Below are positions 36,532-47,945 of a stretch of 64,000 nucleotides of DNA, in pieces. Source of the DNA: Parascedosporium putredinis (lineage: Eukaryota > Ascomycota > Sordariomycetes > Microascales > Microascaceae). The position numbers were made by a program, and so were the translations under genes. Under the pieces are notes generated by a model. The model made no database searches. It had not been told where the DNA came from and saw nothing but the letters and a program-made list of their open reading frames with translations. The DNA lies in the NCBI GenBank assembly GCA_949357655.1, contig CASHTG010000015.1, positions 3,534,001 to 3,598,000 on the forward strand, given 5' to 3'. How positions within the stretch are numbered: the stretch's first letter is position 1; the number at the start of each line of letters is the position of its first letter.

Positions 36532-36705
36532 TTAGTTGTAGCCGTCGCGGCCCTTGTTGACGGGCTTCTTGACCTCTGCCTCTCCGTCCTTGTTGTAGCC
36601 ATCACGGCCCTTGTTGACGGGCTTGTCCTCACTGTCGTCCTTGTTGTAGCCCGACCGTCCGAAGGCGACGGCGGAAGCGGCGAAAGGAGAGGTGGAAAAG
36701 GCCAT
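36532..36705 (-). CDS. 57-residue hydrophilic repeat peptide
   Basis: A compact gene for 57 residues. After MAFSTSPFAASAVAFG come three copies of a unit beginning GRSGYNKD or GRDGYN, joined by KPVNK linkers: GRSGYNKDDSEDKPVNK, GRDGYNKDGEAEVKKPVNK, GRDGYN-stop. Central units are 17-19 residues. It is rich in Gly, Lys, Asp and Asn, without Cys, without a hydrophobic signal peptide, and without Lys-Arg Kex2 sites between units. The ATG at 36705 has a good context (CACAATGG). A long pyrimidine/CA-rich leader lies upstream and a TATA box about 206 bases upstream, the architecture of strongly induced fungal genes. I do not recognise a family. It may be a small stress- or growth-phase-induced cytosolic protein; a processed peptide precursor is less likely. 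A longer in-frame upstream ATG (36909) lies next to the TATA region and is disfavoured. Confidence 0.6.
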   Translation of the reverse strand: MAFSTSPFAASAVAFGRSGYNKDDSEDKPVNKGRDGYNKDGEAEVKKPVNKGRDGYN

Positions 36706-36910
36706 TGTGTATGTGTTTTGTGTGTGGGAGTGTATATGTGTTCGTGAGAGAGGAGACTGTGGAGAGACTTCGAAAATGAAGAAGAAACTTGAGGTTGATG
36801 ATGAAGGAATTGAGTAGTGGTGTGAGAGTAAGAGAATGGTTTCTTTGTGAGATGGTTGTGGATGTGGAATGAAGAGATTCAAGTCGAAGGATAGGAGAGG
36901 AATCTCCAAC

Positions 36911-36917
36911 TTATATA
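36911..36917 (-). promoter_or_regulatory. TATA box of the repeat-peptide gene
   Basis: TATATAA on the minus strand, about 206 bases before the ATG at 36705. The transcribed leader between them is rich in C, T and CA repeats. Confidence 0.5.
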
Positions 36918-39900
36918 CACAGTTTCATTCCTCTTGAGGGGCTCATCACGATGAAGCCTTGGAGACTAGAGGCGGGGCTTGGCTTCCGCCGTAATCTTTG
37001 CAACGGGGTGGTGGAGTGCGGAACCATTGTTGAAGATGACGTCTCGAGATGGAGTAGGTCCGATATGTGACATGGGGAGAGGTAACGTGGTGGCAGGGTC
37101 CGAAAAGGTAAAAGACAAGGGGGAGGGGGCCAAAAAAGAACAGAAACAAAATGACAAAAAGGAACAAAAGGAAAAAGGGAGAAAAAAACAAAGTGGCTAC
37201 GTCGGCATGGTCGGGCATGGAACTACGCAACAGCAGAAACTCGACGGTCCCGGGAGGCTCGATTCCCGGAGCACTTTGATAAGCCTCCCCACGATACGAC
37301 GGGCACGTTGTGGGATGGGGCAGGGATTCCGTTTTGGGGATCGGTTTCGGCCGCTGCACCAATCGCTGGACTCCTTGCGCCTGGACTGGACACTATTCAG
37401 GTAATGGCTTGGACCCTGATAGAAAAAGAGAAAAGAAAAAAAAAGAAAAAAGGGAAAAAGGAAAAAAACGCCAGTGCCATTTCAGTGACGGAGAATGTCA
37501 GAAATACGACGAAAAGTTCCAGGGAGGGAGGGACCCGCCTCATAGGGCTGAGGCGTGCGTTGTTGACTGGAGACTCAAATGGGAGGGGCGTGTATCAACC
37601 GTATTGGGACAGAGGAACGAAACGCAGACAGCGACCCTAGAGGTGTGGAAACATTCGCTCGATTGAAACATTGAAGACTGGGAAACTTCCATTGTCTGTG
37701 TTCATCATCTCCATTATTCGCCCCTCCCCCACCCGGATTTGCTCATCCCCCAAATAGGTCCTGCTCCACGGGGGCGGATTGCTCAGCCTTGAGATTCTTT
37801 CCAAGGCCGAGAGGATCCGTTGGCACAGCCCAAAACCCTGTAGTCCAATGTCCTCCCCCATCGCACTCCTCCCTCCTCCTTCCCCTCGGCGCGCTTAAAT
37901 TGCCGACGAAGGTCAAAGTAGCCCATTGGGCCTTGCCACTCGCGCAAAGAGATCCCTAGACGGAGGCCAAGGGCTGGGAGGGCTGAGAGGGTGAGCATTC
38001 GCAAACCTCGGACTAGCTACCTATTCGCCCAGGCCATGGGGGCCCAGGATCTCGGGACTAGGCTCAAGCGGCGCCCGCCCTTGCTCAGCCCGGCCCAGCG
38101 CCCAGGATATACACAATCCTCCCTCCCCCTTATCCCACTATTCCAAACCCAGAACGTTGGGCGGTGGTTGCACAAGCCTAGGTCACACAAGGGTAGACGC
38201 TAGCGGGGGCGGTGGTATTCTCACATTTCCTATGCCGCTGAGAATTGGAAAGAAAAAGAAAAAAAACAAAAAAAAGAAAGAGTCCGTCTCGAGACTAAGC
38301 GTCGGCTGATCTCGGTTCCGACTCGAGCCTGTCCCCGTCCGCCTTCGAAGGTCGTTGTTTTGCAGATGCCTAGGGCGGCACGCAGAGGGTTGGGCGCCAC
38401 ATGCATACTTTCCAGGCTGCATTCTCCGCCATTCTAGTATGGAGCGCCCCTCTTGTTCATCCATCTCGAGACGGTGAAAGACCTGCCCCAACGCGGCAAG
38501 CTATGCATACCGGGCGAGGCTCTGGTCGCGAAAAATGGCTGACTCGATTCCGACGTCTATCAATGTAATTTTCGACTGTGCAGGAAATAGCCGTTCACAC
38601 CACTCGCTGCGATATATCGAGCATTACCGTGACTGAATCACGCGGGCACGACCAGGCAGCCACACCCGGATGCGTCGGTGGAAACAATGGAGAGGTTCGC
38701 AGATGTGGCTGCATCGATGCTGCCTTTATGGGGATCGAGGGGTATGCCTAAGGACTCTTTTGTTTTCCTCTACATAGATGAAGTCATCAGGATGCTCATT
38801 GAATTACTCCGATTTTGTGAGTTATCGGGCGTGCCACACACCATGAATCCAACGATGCCAGGCGAGCATCTCCTTGGTGGCATGAGTTTTACAAATCCAG
38901 GAATGGATTTGTCGTCTACTGCCATGTGATGAGGTAACCTCTTCAAGCACATGTAAAAGGGAAGGAGCCTTGCTCTCAGCGTAGTACAGCACGAGGCACG
39001 AAGATTTGACGTTTGAACGCCAGAACTCGAGTTTGAACCCTCCCAATGTAACCTCTTGCTCCTCACACAATTTCCTTCTTTTTTACCTCACAGCATACAG
39101 CGGGGTCCTGCATCAATATCACGGACGGATGTACTCACTCAGCCACAGGGTCGTAAAGACAAGGGAAGAAGGGAAGAAGGGGAGAAAAAAAAACGGAATC
39201 CCCGATCATCCTGCCTTGACGCATTAGTTCGGACCCCAAAATCGGCTGTTCAACCGCCAGATTGGTTCTGTCGAAACCCTCGTCACAAACTGCGGCTGCC
39301 ATTCGCAGGCTCAGAAGTTGGACGGGAAGGTCGGTTGCACCGCCACCCCGCCATTTTCACAACACCGTTTTACCTGTCAGTCTCGCTCAAAACGTCACAA
39401 TCCCCACCTCGTCGCAAGCTATCCTCCACTGATCAGTGGTTGATTCGGGCTGGACTAGGGCTGGCACTAGTGCGGTCCAACGGTGCGGCTAGCGTTAGTG
39501 CCCCTTGAGCGTCATGCCTCCAGAACCCATCGATTGATCAACCAGATGCACATTTGACATCTCTGGATCTGTGGAGTGCTCTTTTTAGAAGTGGAAGAAC
39601 TTCAACGTGCAGCATCCCCCTGAGTTTGTTTGACGCACAACACCCCATTGGCCAGATCCGAAACGGACGACGCAAGCCACCAAAATTCAGGGCCCCCATC
39701 CTTCCATTTCGCCCGAGGCTAAACCGTTTCCCGTTCCGAAATGGCGGAGTGGCTGTGAGGCTTTCTCTGTCTGGAACGTCGCCCTTCCGGTAAGGTGCTG
39801 ACCGGGCAAGCCCGGAGTGCCGCGATCACTATCTTCCGACTGATGCGACGCCTTTGCTCTCCGGCGCCAAGGAGCACCCGGATTCGTCGGGAAACGCGCC

Positions 39901-41803
39901 TGGACTTACAGATACACAAATATGATGAAATCCACACGTGTCCGAGGCTAGAGCCGAGGGCCACATATTCTTTCTGCCGTAGGCTCCCTCAGTCGTTATT
40001 CCCCCGCTCACCAAAAACGCATGGGAAACGACAGGCCCGATGGGAGCCACTGGTCCAGATTTGGAATAATATCGAGTAGGTTGCAGGTAACGCCCTAAAC
40101 TTGAATTTCCAAACCATTCCATTTGTCAACAGACCCCCTTGATTACTTGAAGCTGATCATGCGAGAACAGGCATCTTCAGGCTGATGCTACCTTGTACGC
40201 AATTGCTGGCGTATCCAGCGGGAGCAGAGTTTGGGGGTGGCCCAACTGCACTCTGCCACCCAAGTTGAACCGGACCGCATCATCATCCTATCCTACTATC
40301 AAGAGGGGACGTATGACTCTTGCAAGCGCCTAAAGTGTCATGGTGCACGTTCGTTGCGCCGGGGACCCCATACCATCCTTTCCCTGAAGCCACCGAGCCC
40401 CACCCCGTAGCACCTCGACGCCTTGCCCGCCAGTAAGCCTATCAGGATTTCAACCCGCTGCCCTGATTCTTGTCTCTCCCCATGGCTGTGCCTCATCGAG
40501 GTTGAACTGCACGCCACTACCTCCGCCCAGCTTTAGTTGCCAGGATCCCTAAGGAAAGGTGCAATGTCCAATCAAGCTCCAATCCCGCCTCTCAGCGGTC
40601 GCCACCTCCAGCTTTGAAAGAAGCCATGGGCATGGGCCGACATGGAGCCGAGCCAAAGTTGATTCACACCTGGTCATCATCTAGCCTGGCCAATCCGTAG
40701 ATGGGGGTGGGATTCTTCCTTCATCTCTTAACACATGGGTCCTAAGAACTTTGTTACTCCCTTGGGCGTCTGACGCCTTGATTGGGTAATCCCTCTAATA
40801 CGGGGTCTTTGTAAAAGGATGGCGCGGTCTCGGGAGAACTTATGCGGGAGGGACATGCGTTTTGCTGAATCCTCCATGTCCTATCCTCTTGTTCAGCAAC
40901 ACTCGTGGGTCGCCCGGCGGTTTGTCACTAGTTTGCCCCTTTCTGTCATACCCGGTGGTTTGGGCCAAAGCCCAAGTGCGAATGCAACCAGACCCAGGGG
41001 CTATCCCACGGCCTTGTCCAATTCTTCATTTCTCGCAACAAATCTTTTCTCTTGTCCGTTGGTTGTTGTCCTCCGTGCAAGTGCACGTCCCCATGTCCGG
41101 CTCCGCCGCATCGCCTCGGGCCCGAAATACCAACGAGTCGCCTTGCTGGGAACACTTGATACCCGCGCACGTACCTGCCGCGTATCCCGTCCCTTGCGTC
41201 GCGAGAACGCTAAAAAAGCATCTAGCGGTTTAAATTTGGACTGTGGCGCATACCACCACGGAGTACCAAGTCCGCGAGGGGAAATCGGGGAATCGAGGTT
41301 TGACCTCCCTTACTCTGGACGCAAGTGTAGTGCAAGCGAAGCTCGTCCAACCTCGTGCTACACGGCATAAGGATGCATAGCCGCCTTGTACCCCTCCTCT
41401 TCCTATCCTGGTCTCACCTCGGCGCGGTTCGAGTTTTGCTGGCCGTCTATATTCGTGTTAGGCTGACAAATGTGGCGTTGTCCGAGGGCGAGGGAAGCGA
41501 CAGATGTTGGTAATTTAGGCCCTGGTGAGCCTTGTGCCTTGTTTCCCTTTACAAATCTGTTGCTCTTTGGCTCACTATGTCCTCTTGTGCTCACCATGCA
41601 CAGAGACGGCGCGGGTGGAGTCACGCGTGCATGTTGGGGATGAGCTGGGCCGATCCGGGCGTTATTGGAAATCCATTTTCATATCTGGATTTCTTTATTC
41701 TTCATCTCACATCCACCTCGTGTGCGGTAAACTGTAAACTACACGGCTAGGAGTTACCTCAAAGCTCCGGCCACGACTAAAAGGAAAGCCTATCTGACAC
41801 ATT
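36918..41803. other. 4.9 kb gene-poor interval
   Basis: No supported gene. Open frames here (for example 38678-38929, 39056-39508 and 40819-41370, plus strand) lack domains, splice consistency or family resemblance. A-rich runs at about 37130-37190, 37430-37470 and 38250-38280 are the only simple sequence. The interval should hold upstream control sequence for the repeat-peptide gene and the 3' flank of the GH63 gene; a noncoding RNA is possible but unsupported. Confidence 0.4.
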
Positions 41804-44408
41804 CTAAAGCTCATCCCTGACGTGACCCTTCGAGACAGTAGGGATGTCGTTCATTGCCATAATCTTCACAACCATGCTTGTCCACCCAGTAAAATGCTGG
41901 GTGCGCTGGCCCTGCCCGTATCCGGATTATATTGCTCCCAAGCAAAACCCGTCTCCACCCACGAGTTGTAAACGGTATCCACCACGTTCTTCCGCAGCTT
42001 CCTATACAGTTCCGTGACCTTGGCCTTGAAAGGGCCATCTTGCAAGGCGAGATCCTACGTAAGAGTATTAGTATATGTCCGTCTTGAATACGAGAGGAAA
42101 AGCTTTTCCCCGAATGACTTACATGAAGCTGCACGATCGCGAGATAGTTGATGTTGATCCAGATCGGGCTCCTCCAGTAGTTTTCAGCGGTGCCGTAAAA
42201 CTCATCCTTGACACTCAAGCTGCGGAGCCCATAAGGGCTGAAAAGGTGCTCTTCGTCGCCAATCAAATCTAGAATCTTGCCGAGTTTGGCATCATCCGCC
42301 TTCATCAGGCCGACAAGGAAGGGGAACAGGGAGATGTAACCCTTGTGGCACACCAACGTATGCTCTTCGAAGTCATCAATGGTCGCATCGCAGAAGCATC
42401 CATCCTTCTCGGACCAGTGAAGATCGTTGAGATTGCGTTCGATGGCGTGGCTGATCTTCTTGTACTCCTCGACATCTTCCGCCATGCCAAGCGCGTCAGC
42501 AATGTTCATGAGGGACTTGGTCATGAAGCCAACCCATGACATGAGATCGACATGCAGCTCGCCAGGGTGGGGCGGTTGAGGGCGCGGGTAATCATCGAGA
42601 CCGCTTGTCAGACAGTGGGTTTCGCTACGTCCTCGCCACCTGTAGGCTTCCTTGGTCGAAAAAGCCTCTCTATCGTACGATTTGACATCTCCTCGCTGCG
42701 TCTTGCGGAACCAGTCGTAGTGAAGGCGGAGCTGAGGGTAAATGGATCGTAGATAGGTTTCGCCAAGCTCGGGGAATTCCAGATGGGCGCTTTCGAGGGG
42801 CTTTCGGTCGAGTACAAGACCTCCTTGCGCTCTGGGAGGCTACCATTCATCTTGCGCAGGCTGTTCATGAAGTTTTCGATGATCAAAAGAGGGTGGGCGG
42901 GTTGGCGTAGTGGGGATACTGGACCTGGAAGTCCTCTGGCACCTTGCTACGAGGCTCGGGGCCGAGAATTTGCTCACGGGCGATCCAGCCGTCATCATCC
43001 ATGGTGTTGAACCAGCTTTTGACGATATCGAGAGCAAGATCATTATCCCACTCGAGAATGGGGATCAAATGGAAACCTTCATCCCACAAGAATCCGCGGG
43101 GAAGAAGGGCCGTGAAGGAACGCTGGTGAACAACTCGTAAGGCCCCTCCAGCTTTTCCTGCTTCCTCGCCCTAGCCTCTGCTGTCTCTTCCCAGAAACGT
43201 TCGCTGTCCTCTTCGTACTCGGAAGCGTAAGAACGGTCTACAAGATGGTATCCATTGAAGTACCCAATCCCGCCAACAAGATTCGAAAACATGGTCTTGG
43301 CAAACACCTGGTACTTGTCGTCCTTGAAGGGGGCCTTGAGCTCGAAGATCTGGGAAAACTTGTCATGAAACGACTCGCTGTTGGCCGTAATCTGGGCTGT
43401 GAGATCGGCTTGGGTAAGCTCCTTGCCAGCGGAATCTGACGAGAACAAGACGTCAAACTCAAAAGGCCCCTCAAAGATCTTTTGCACAATATGCAAATTG
43501 CCGGAGCCGGGGCTGTTCGCGAGTTGGTACACGAGGAATGGCGGAGGTCCCTGCTCCGGCTCATATTTTTCTTGTACCTCAGCAATACCGTTGGACAGAT
43601 GTTTAAAGACAACAGCCTTGGCTTGCCAAAGCACCTCGTCGGGGATGGCGGCTGACCGGACGGTCGTCTTGTCTGGCTGTCGAAGACTAACGAGATCGTG
43701 ATCGCTCGTAGGGTGGTCTCCGTCTCCCTTGGTGACAACAATTTTATAGTCACCGAGGCTCTCTGAAGTTCCGGAGAACGCCACGTCGCTATCAAAGCCG
43801 GTAGGCTCCCCTTCCGTCTTGACCTCGAGCTCACCACCACCCTCTTGAGCAATGTAATATGTAAGCATTGTTTGTAAATTCGCCGGGGCACCTTCTCGAG
43901 GATTTCCTTTGATTCTAGCCGCCCAGCTACCTCCGTGGGCGCCGCCAGAACCTTGACAAAGGATACGGTCAAGTCGAGCTGATTCGCAACATCGTGGATC
44001 GTTTCGACGCCTCCTCGGCGGATATCATATTCGTCCCAGCCATAGCCAGCTAGGCCTTCATGTTGCTCGCAGGTGTATCGGAAAGCTAGAGAACGGAAGC
44101 TAGGTCAGAGGTGGGTTCTACAGATTAGGGAAGTGGCGCCGTTTGGGGGTCTTTGACATACAGTCGCGAATACTCTCAAAGTCGTTCACCTTCCCCCACA
44201 TGAGGCCAGTCCAGAGGCCCTGTGGGAGGCGGGGCCTCACGCCAAAATAGAGATTGGGTTTGTAGGGACCCCAAAAGAGGCTTTGGTTGTTTGCGCGACT
44301 AGCTTCGCTGTGAAGGACGGACTCTCCATTGTCGGTGGTGGTTGCGAGCACGGAGCGAGGACTGCATCCTAGCACGAGCAGTGCTGATAAGGACAACAAA
44401 TTGACCAT
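41804..44408 (-). CDS. cwh41: Mannosyl-oligosaccharide glucosidase (ER glucosidase I, GH63)
   Basis: Removes the outer alpha-1,2 glucose from Glc3Man9GlcNAc2 on new glycoproteins in the ER lumen. MVNLLSLSALLVLGCSPRSV is a signal peptide or anchor. Family sequence follows: SLFWGPYKPNLYFGVRPRLP, GLWTGLMWGKVNDFESIRDS, FRYTCEQHEGLAGYGWDEYD, FFPRGFLWDEGFHLIPILEW (catalytic-domain start) and WFNTMDDDGWIAREQILGPE. The end shows FYGTAENYWRSPIWININYL and HFTGWTSMVVKIMA. Introns at 44086-44161 and 42055-42122 join in phase. Missing single bases at 43098-43101, 42885-42888 and 41915-41917 restore conserved joins; further shifts are near 43880 and 42700-42800. About 820 residues, the usual size. In the restored last frame the protein ends HVRDEL, resembling an ER-retrieval tetrapeptide. 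The stop TAG is 41804-41806. Confidence 0.93.
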
Positions 44409-45504
44409 TGTGAAAGTCCTAAATGTGCAATCCGGCTGCTCAAATGAGCGCTGGTAGCATCAAGGAGTTAATCTAGAAAAATTGAGCGTGAAGGTTGGGG
44501 CCATTCAATGTTCAATGGCAGCGTTGTGAAACCTTCAAGCTTCAAGGAGAGAGCCACGTTGATGTCTACTTGGTGCAAGGCTGAGAAAGACCACAAGGGG
44601 CATGTACCGTCTGGGTCTTGGCCCAGTGAGAAGTACACATCCAATTGATCTTACACTCCACGTCTCGTGCATTGGAGCTTCAGCAGGAGCTTGAGCTCCG
44701 CCAGTAGCTGTCAGCTGTTGCGATACAACATTGTTCCGCAACCCGCCTCGACGCTCGATTAAGAATGAGCAAGCAGCCCAAGCCAAACACAAGACTATTC
44801 TAATAATGTCCCCTCCCGCCCAAATCAGCGTCCAACATCAACGATCGATGTGAGTGCGGCGGTCAACTTAGTCTAAATTTTTAAAATGCGAGTTTATCTA
44901 CGTGATATCGACTCAATTATTCGGACCCGCTGAATTCCTCAAGGAAATCCTGCCATTGAATTCTCAAACTCAAGTTGACGGGCCAACTCGCAAGACTCTC
45001 TTCCGTTGCTTAACGCGGGGACAAGTGTTCGAGATCCCAATGCACCCTGCGATTTAGCCGTTTTGTCTCATCGGATCACTCTCCATGCTTCCCCACTATG
45101 ACCCCAAGCCGACCCCTCATTCTCCGTCGAGGGGTTTCGGAGGGATCCATGGGTCATTCCTTGTATATCGATGAACCGATACTATGGGGTCACTGATAGC
45201 CCGCCTAGGCAACATGGTGTCCGAGCCAGCAACAGCCCGTGCCTCTGATGGACGGCTCGAGAGGCCCACCTGTGTTACGATGCAATAGTTCAATTGACGA
45301 GATGTGACCTTTGCCTCGACAGGAGGTAGCAAAGCGAGTAATAGTCCAAAGTCTGAGCTAATATTTTACGGTTCCTTCTTCGCTCATTTTCCCCGTATAA
45401 AGGAAAGCTCCTGCCGCGTCCATTATTCCTGGCCCCATCATCTGTGCAAGTGCAACGACATTTACACACAACAAGTTATCTGGAGAGATCGTTTCAGCGC
45501 AATC
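44409..45504. promoter_or_regulatory. Shared upstream region of GH63 and DUF2264 genes
   Basis: About 1.1 kb between two divergent genes, AT-richer than the coding flanks around 44800-44960. No TATA box or named operator is certain. Confidence 0.45.
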
Positions 45505-47945
45505 ATGGCCACTAATACCGGGCTTGTCCTCGGATTCAATGGAGTCCATCCGTTTTCCAAGGTGAACCTTACCGACCGAGACTCTGTGCAGGAATTGCTC
45601 AGGACTCTTCTCGACCCTTTGGAACCCTTTTTTCACCCCAAAAGGCGCGGGTTAGGTGCCCTGGTGGCACCGCCGTACGATTCGACCTTGCAGCTTCCGA
45701 CGTTGAGGAATATGCCGCCCGCTTTGGGGATTGGCCTGCCTCCTCGCCGGCGGCGGCGAGTATCACGGCACCGAGTGGTGGGTCGAGGGCCTCAAGTCAG
45801 GAACCGACCCCGAAAACCCCGAGTACTGGGGCTACCCCCGCGACAATGATCAGCGAATGGTAGAAATGTGCCCTCTCGGTAGGCCGATTCGGAGCATCCC
45901 CTATGCATGTGATAGCGCACCTAACGCTGTTTATCAAATCAGGATTTGCTCTTGCTGTGGCTCCCGTATTCTGGGACAGTATGAGTGAAAAGGAGCGGGA
46001 GAACGTAGAGACATGGCTAGGAAACTCGATCAACGAGAAGAAGTACGTATCGCAACCGGCACCTCGTAGGATGCGCATTGTGATTTCGGGGTGCTAATGT
46101 TGAACTAGCATGCCCAACACCAACTGGCTTTGGTTCCGTGTGTTTGCCAACCTAGGTTTAAAGAAGAACGGTGGGAAATTCTCCCAAGAGCGTCTAGACT
46201 CCGATATTGAGCACTTGAACACGTTTTACCGCGGCGACGGCTGGTCCAACGACGGCCCGGAGGGTATCCATCGTAAGTCTGGAAGCGCCTTGTGTTCTGA
46301 CCTTGAGACGAAACGGAAGCTAACCTGGGGTTCAGAAATGGATTACTATTCTTCGAGTTTTGCCATCCACTTCCTCCAACTTCTATATGCCAAGCTTGCC
46401 GGCGAGGAAGATCCAGAACGAGCTGCCGAGTTCAAGCACCGAGCCCAACAAGTCGCCCTCGATCTCGTCCACTACTACGATGAAGAGGGACGGTCTATTC
46501 CCTTTGGCCGAAGTGTTGGCTACCGGTTCGCCATGGTCTCCTTCTGGGGCGCGCTGGCGTACGCCGATGTTGAGCTTCCCGCCCCGTTGACGTGGGGAAT
46601 GGTCAAAGGTATTGTCATGAGGCACCTACGCTGGTGGCAGACGCAACATGCCATGTGGAACTCGAGCGGAGTGTTGTCAATCGGGTACTCGTACCCGAAC
46701 ATGTATGTAAGTATAAACGTCCAGCGCCATCCTTGTCTCTTAGGTATATTGTCTCATACAATTTTTAGATGGCGGAGAATTACAACAGTCCCGGCAGTCC
46801 TGTAAGTGACCGTCAAGTCCCTCTTGCGCAGTACTCACTCTTCCTTCTGTCCGGCGTCACTGACCCCAGCCCCATCCTAGTATTGGGCCTGTCTTGCCTT
46901 TATCTGCCTCGCGGTCCCTCCGGAGCACCCGTTCTGGACATCGGAAGAGGAAGATCATTGGAGCCAGATCCCCAAAACCAAGGCCCTCAAGCACCCAGGA
47001 CACATCATGAGGTATGTTTCTCCGAATAAGTAGATAAGCAGATCAAGGACCTTATTTGTTGCTTTTTCCCCGCTCATGAAAATAGAACGATGAGGATAGA
47101 GGACTAACATTGGATCGCGAAACTCCCCTAGCAACGTCGGCGGTCACTGCATGCTTCTCTCTTCCGGACAGGCCTGCAGTTACCCTATGAAGGGAACTCA
47201 TGCCAAGTACGGGTGCTTTGCCTATAGTAGTGCCTATGCCTATTCTGTCCCTCCTGGCCTCTTCACACTAGAGCAGTACGCACTCGCCTCCCAGCTCGGC
47301 CTCTCAGACGATGGAGGCGAGTACTGGAAGACCCGGCGCCTTAGTGAGTATTCCGGCCTCGAAGAGCGAGACGGGAACCCCGTCCTCGTGTCCATCTGGA
47401 AGCCGTTCCCAGATGTCACTGTCAAGACAACTCTAGTACCGCCGACGGAGACGGCGCCCAACTGGCACCTGCGAATCCACCGCATCGAAGCGGGGCGGGA
47501 AGTGATGACGGCAGATGGTGCTTTCGCCATTTGCAATGAGAACAGCAAGGACGGCAGGTATCTCGATCTTTATGACGCCGAGCTTTACGAGGGGACATCC
47601 CCAAAGATTATTGGAAACTACGACTTGAACACGCCCGCAGGCTGGGCGACCGGAAAGGATGGCGCGTTCGCCGTCTCCAAGGGCGCTGTGGGAATCAAGG
47701 CGCTCGAGGACAGCATTGAGCGATCCGCGAACCTTGTGAATGCGGATCCCAACTCCAACCTGGTTGAGAACCGGACGACCATCCCCACTCTCCAGCACAC
47801 CATCAAAAGCGGAGAGTCTGTCTGGTACGTATCCGCGATCTACGCCAAGCCGCCGGGTGAAGGAGTGCCCAGGAGCGCCTACCTAGAGGGTTGGAACTCT
47901 CCTCCAGAGATCCCCGCGTGGTTGAAGGCGGAGATATCATCGTAG
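45505..47945 (+). CDS. DUF2264-domain protein
   Basis: About 660 residues of the DUF2264 family, an (alpha/alpha) barrel-like fold often placed near uronic-acid-acting glycoside hydrolases; the reaction here is not shown by sequence. Seven exons: introns 45879-45942, 46043-46108, 46273-46335, 46707-46768, 46802-46880 and 47012-47131, all GT-AG and in phase. They join [95 protein letters not shown], then the C-terminal beta-rich part. Exon 46769-46801 is only 33 nt. No signal peptide is seen at the ATG 45505, so it appears intracellular. One A missing at 45640-45643 and one C near 45718-45721 restore the first exon (PKKARVRCPGGTAVRFDLAA). Confidence 0.85.

Noticed and set aside
36532..36705. 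Pheromone or ribosomally made cyclic-peptide precursor
   Set aside because: Repeats are present, but there is no signal peptide and no Lys-Arg cleavage site between units, and no oxidase or UstYa-like gene nearby.
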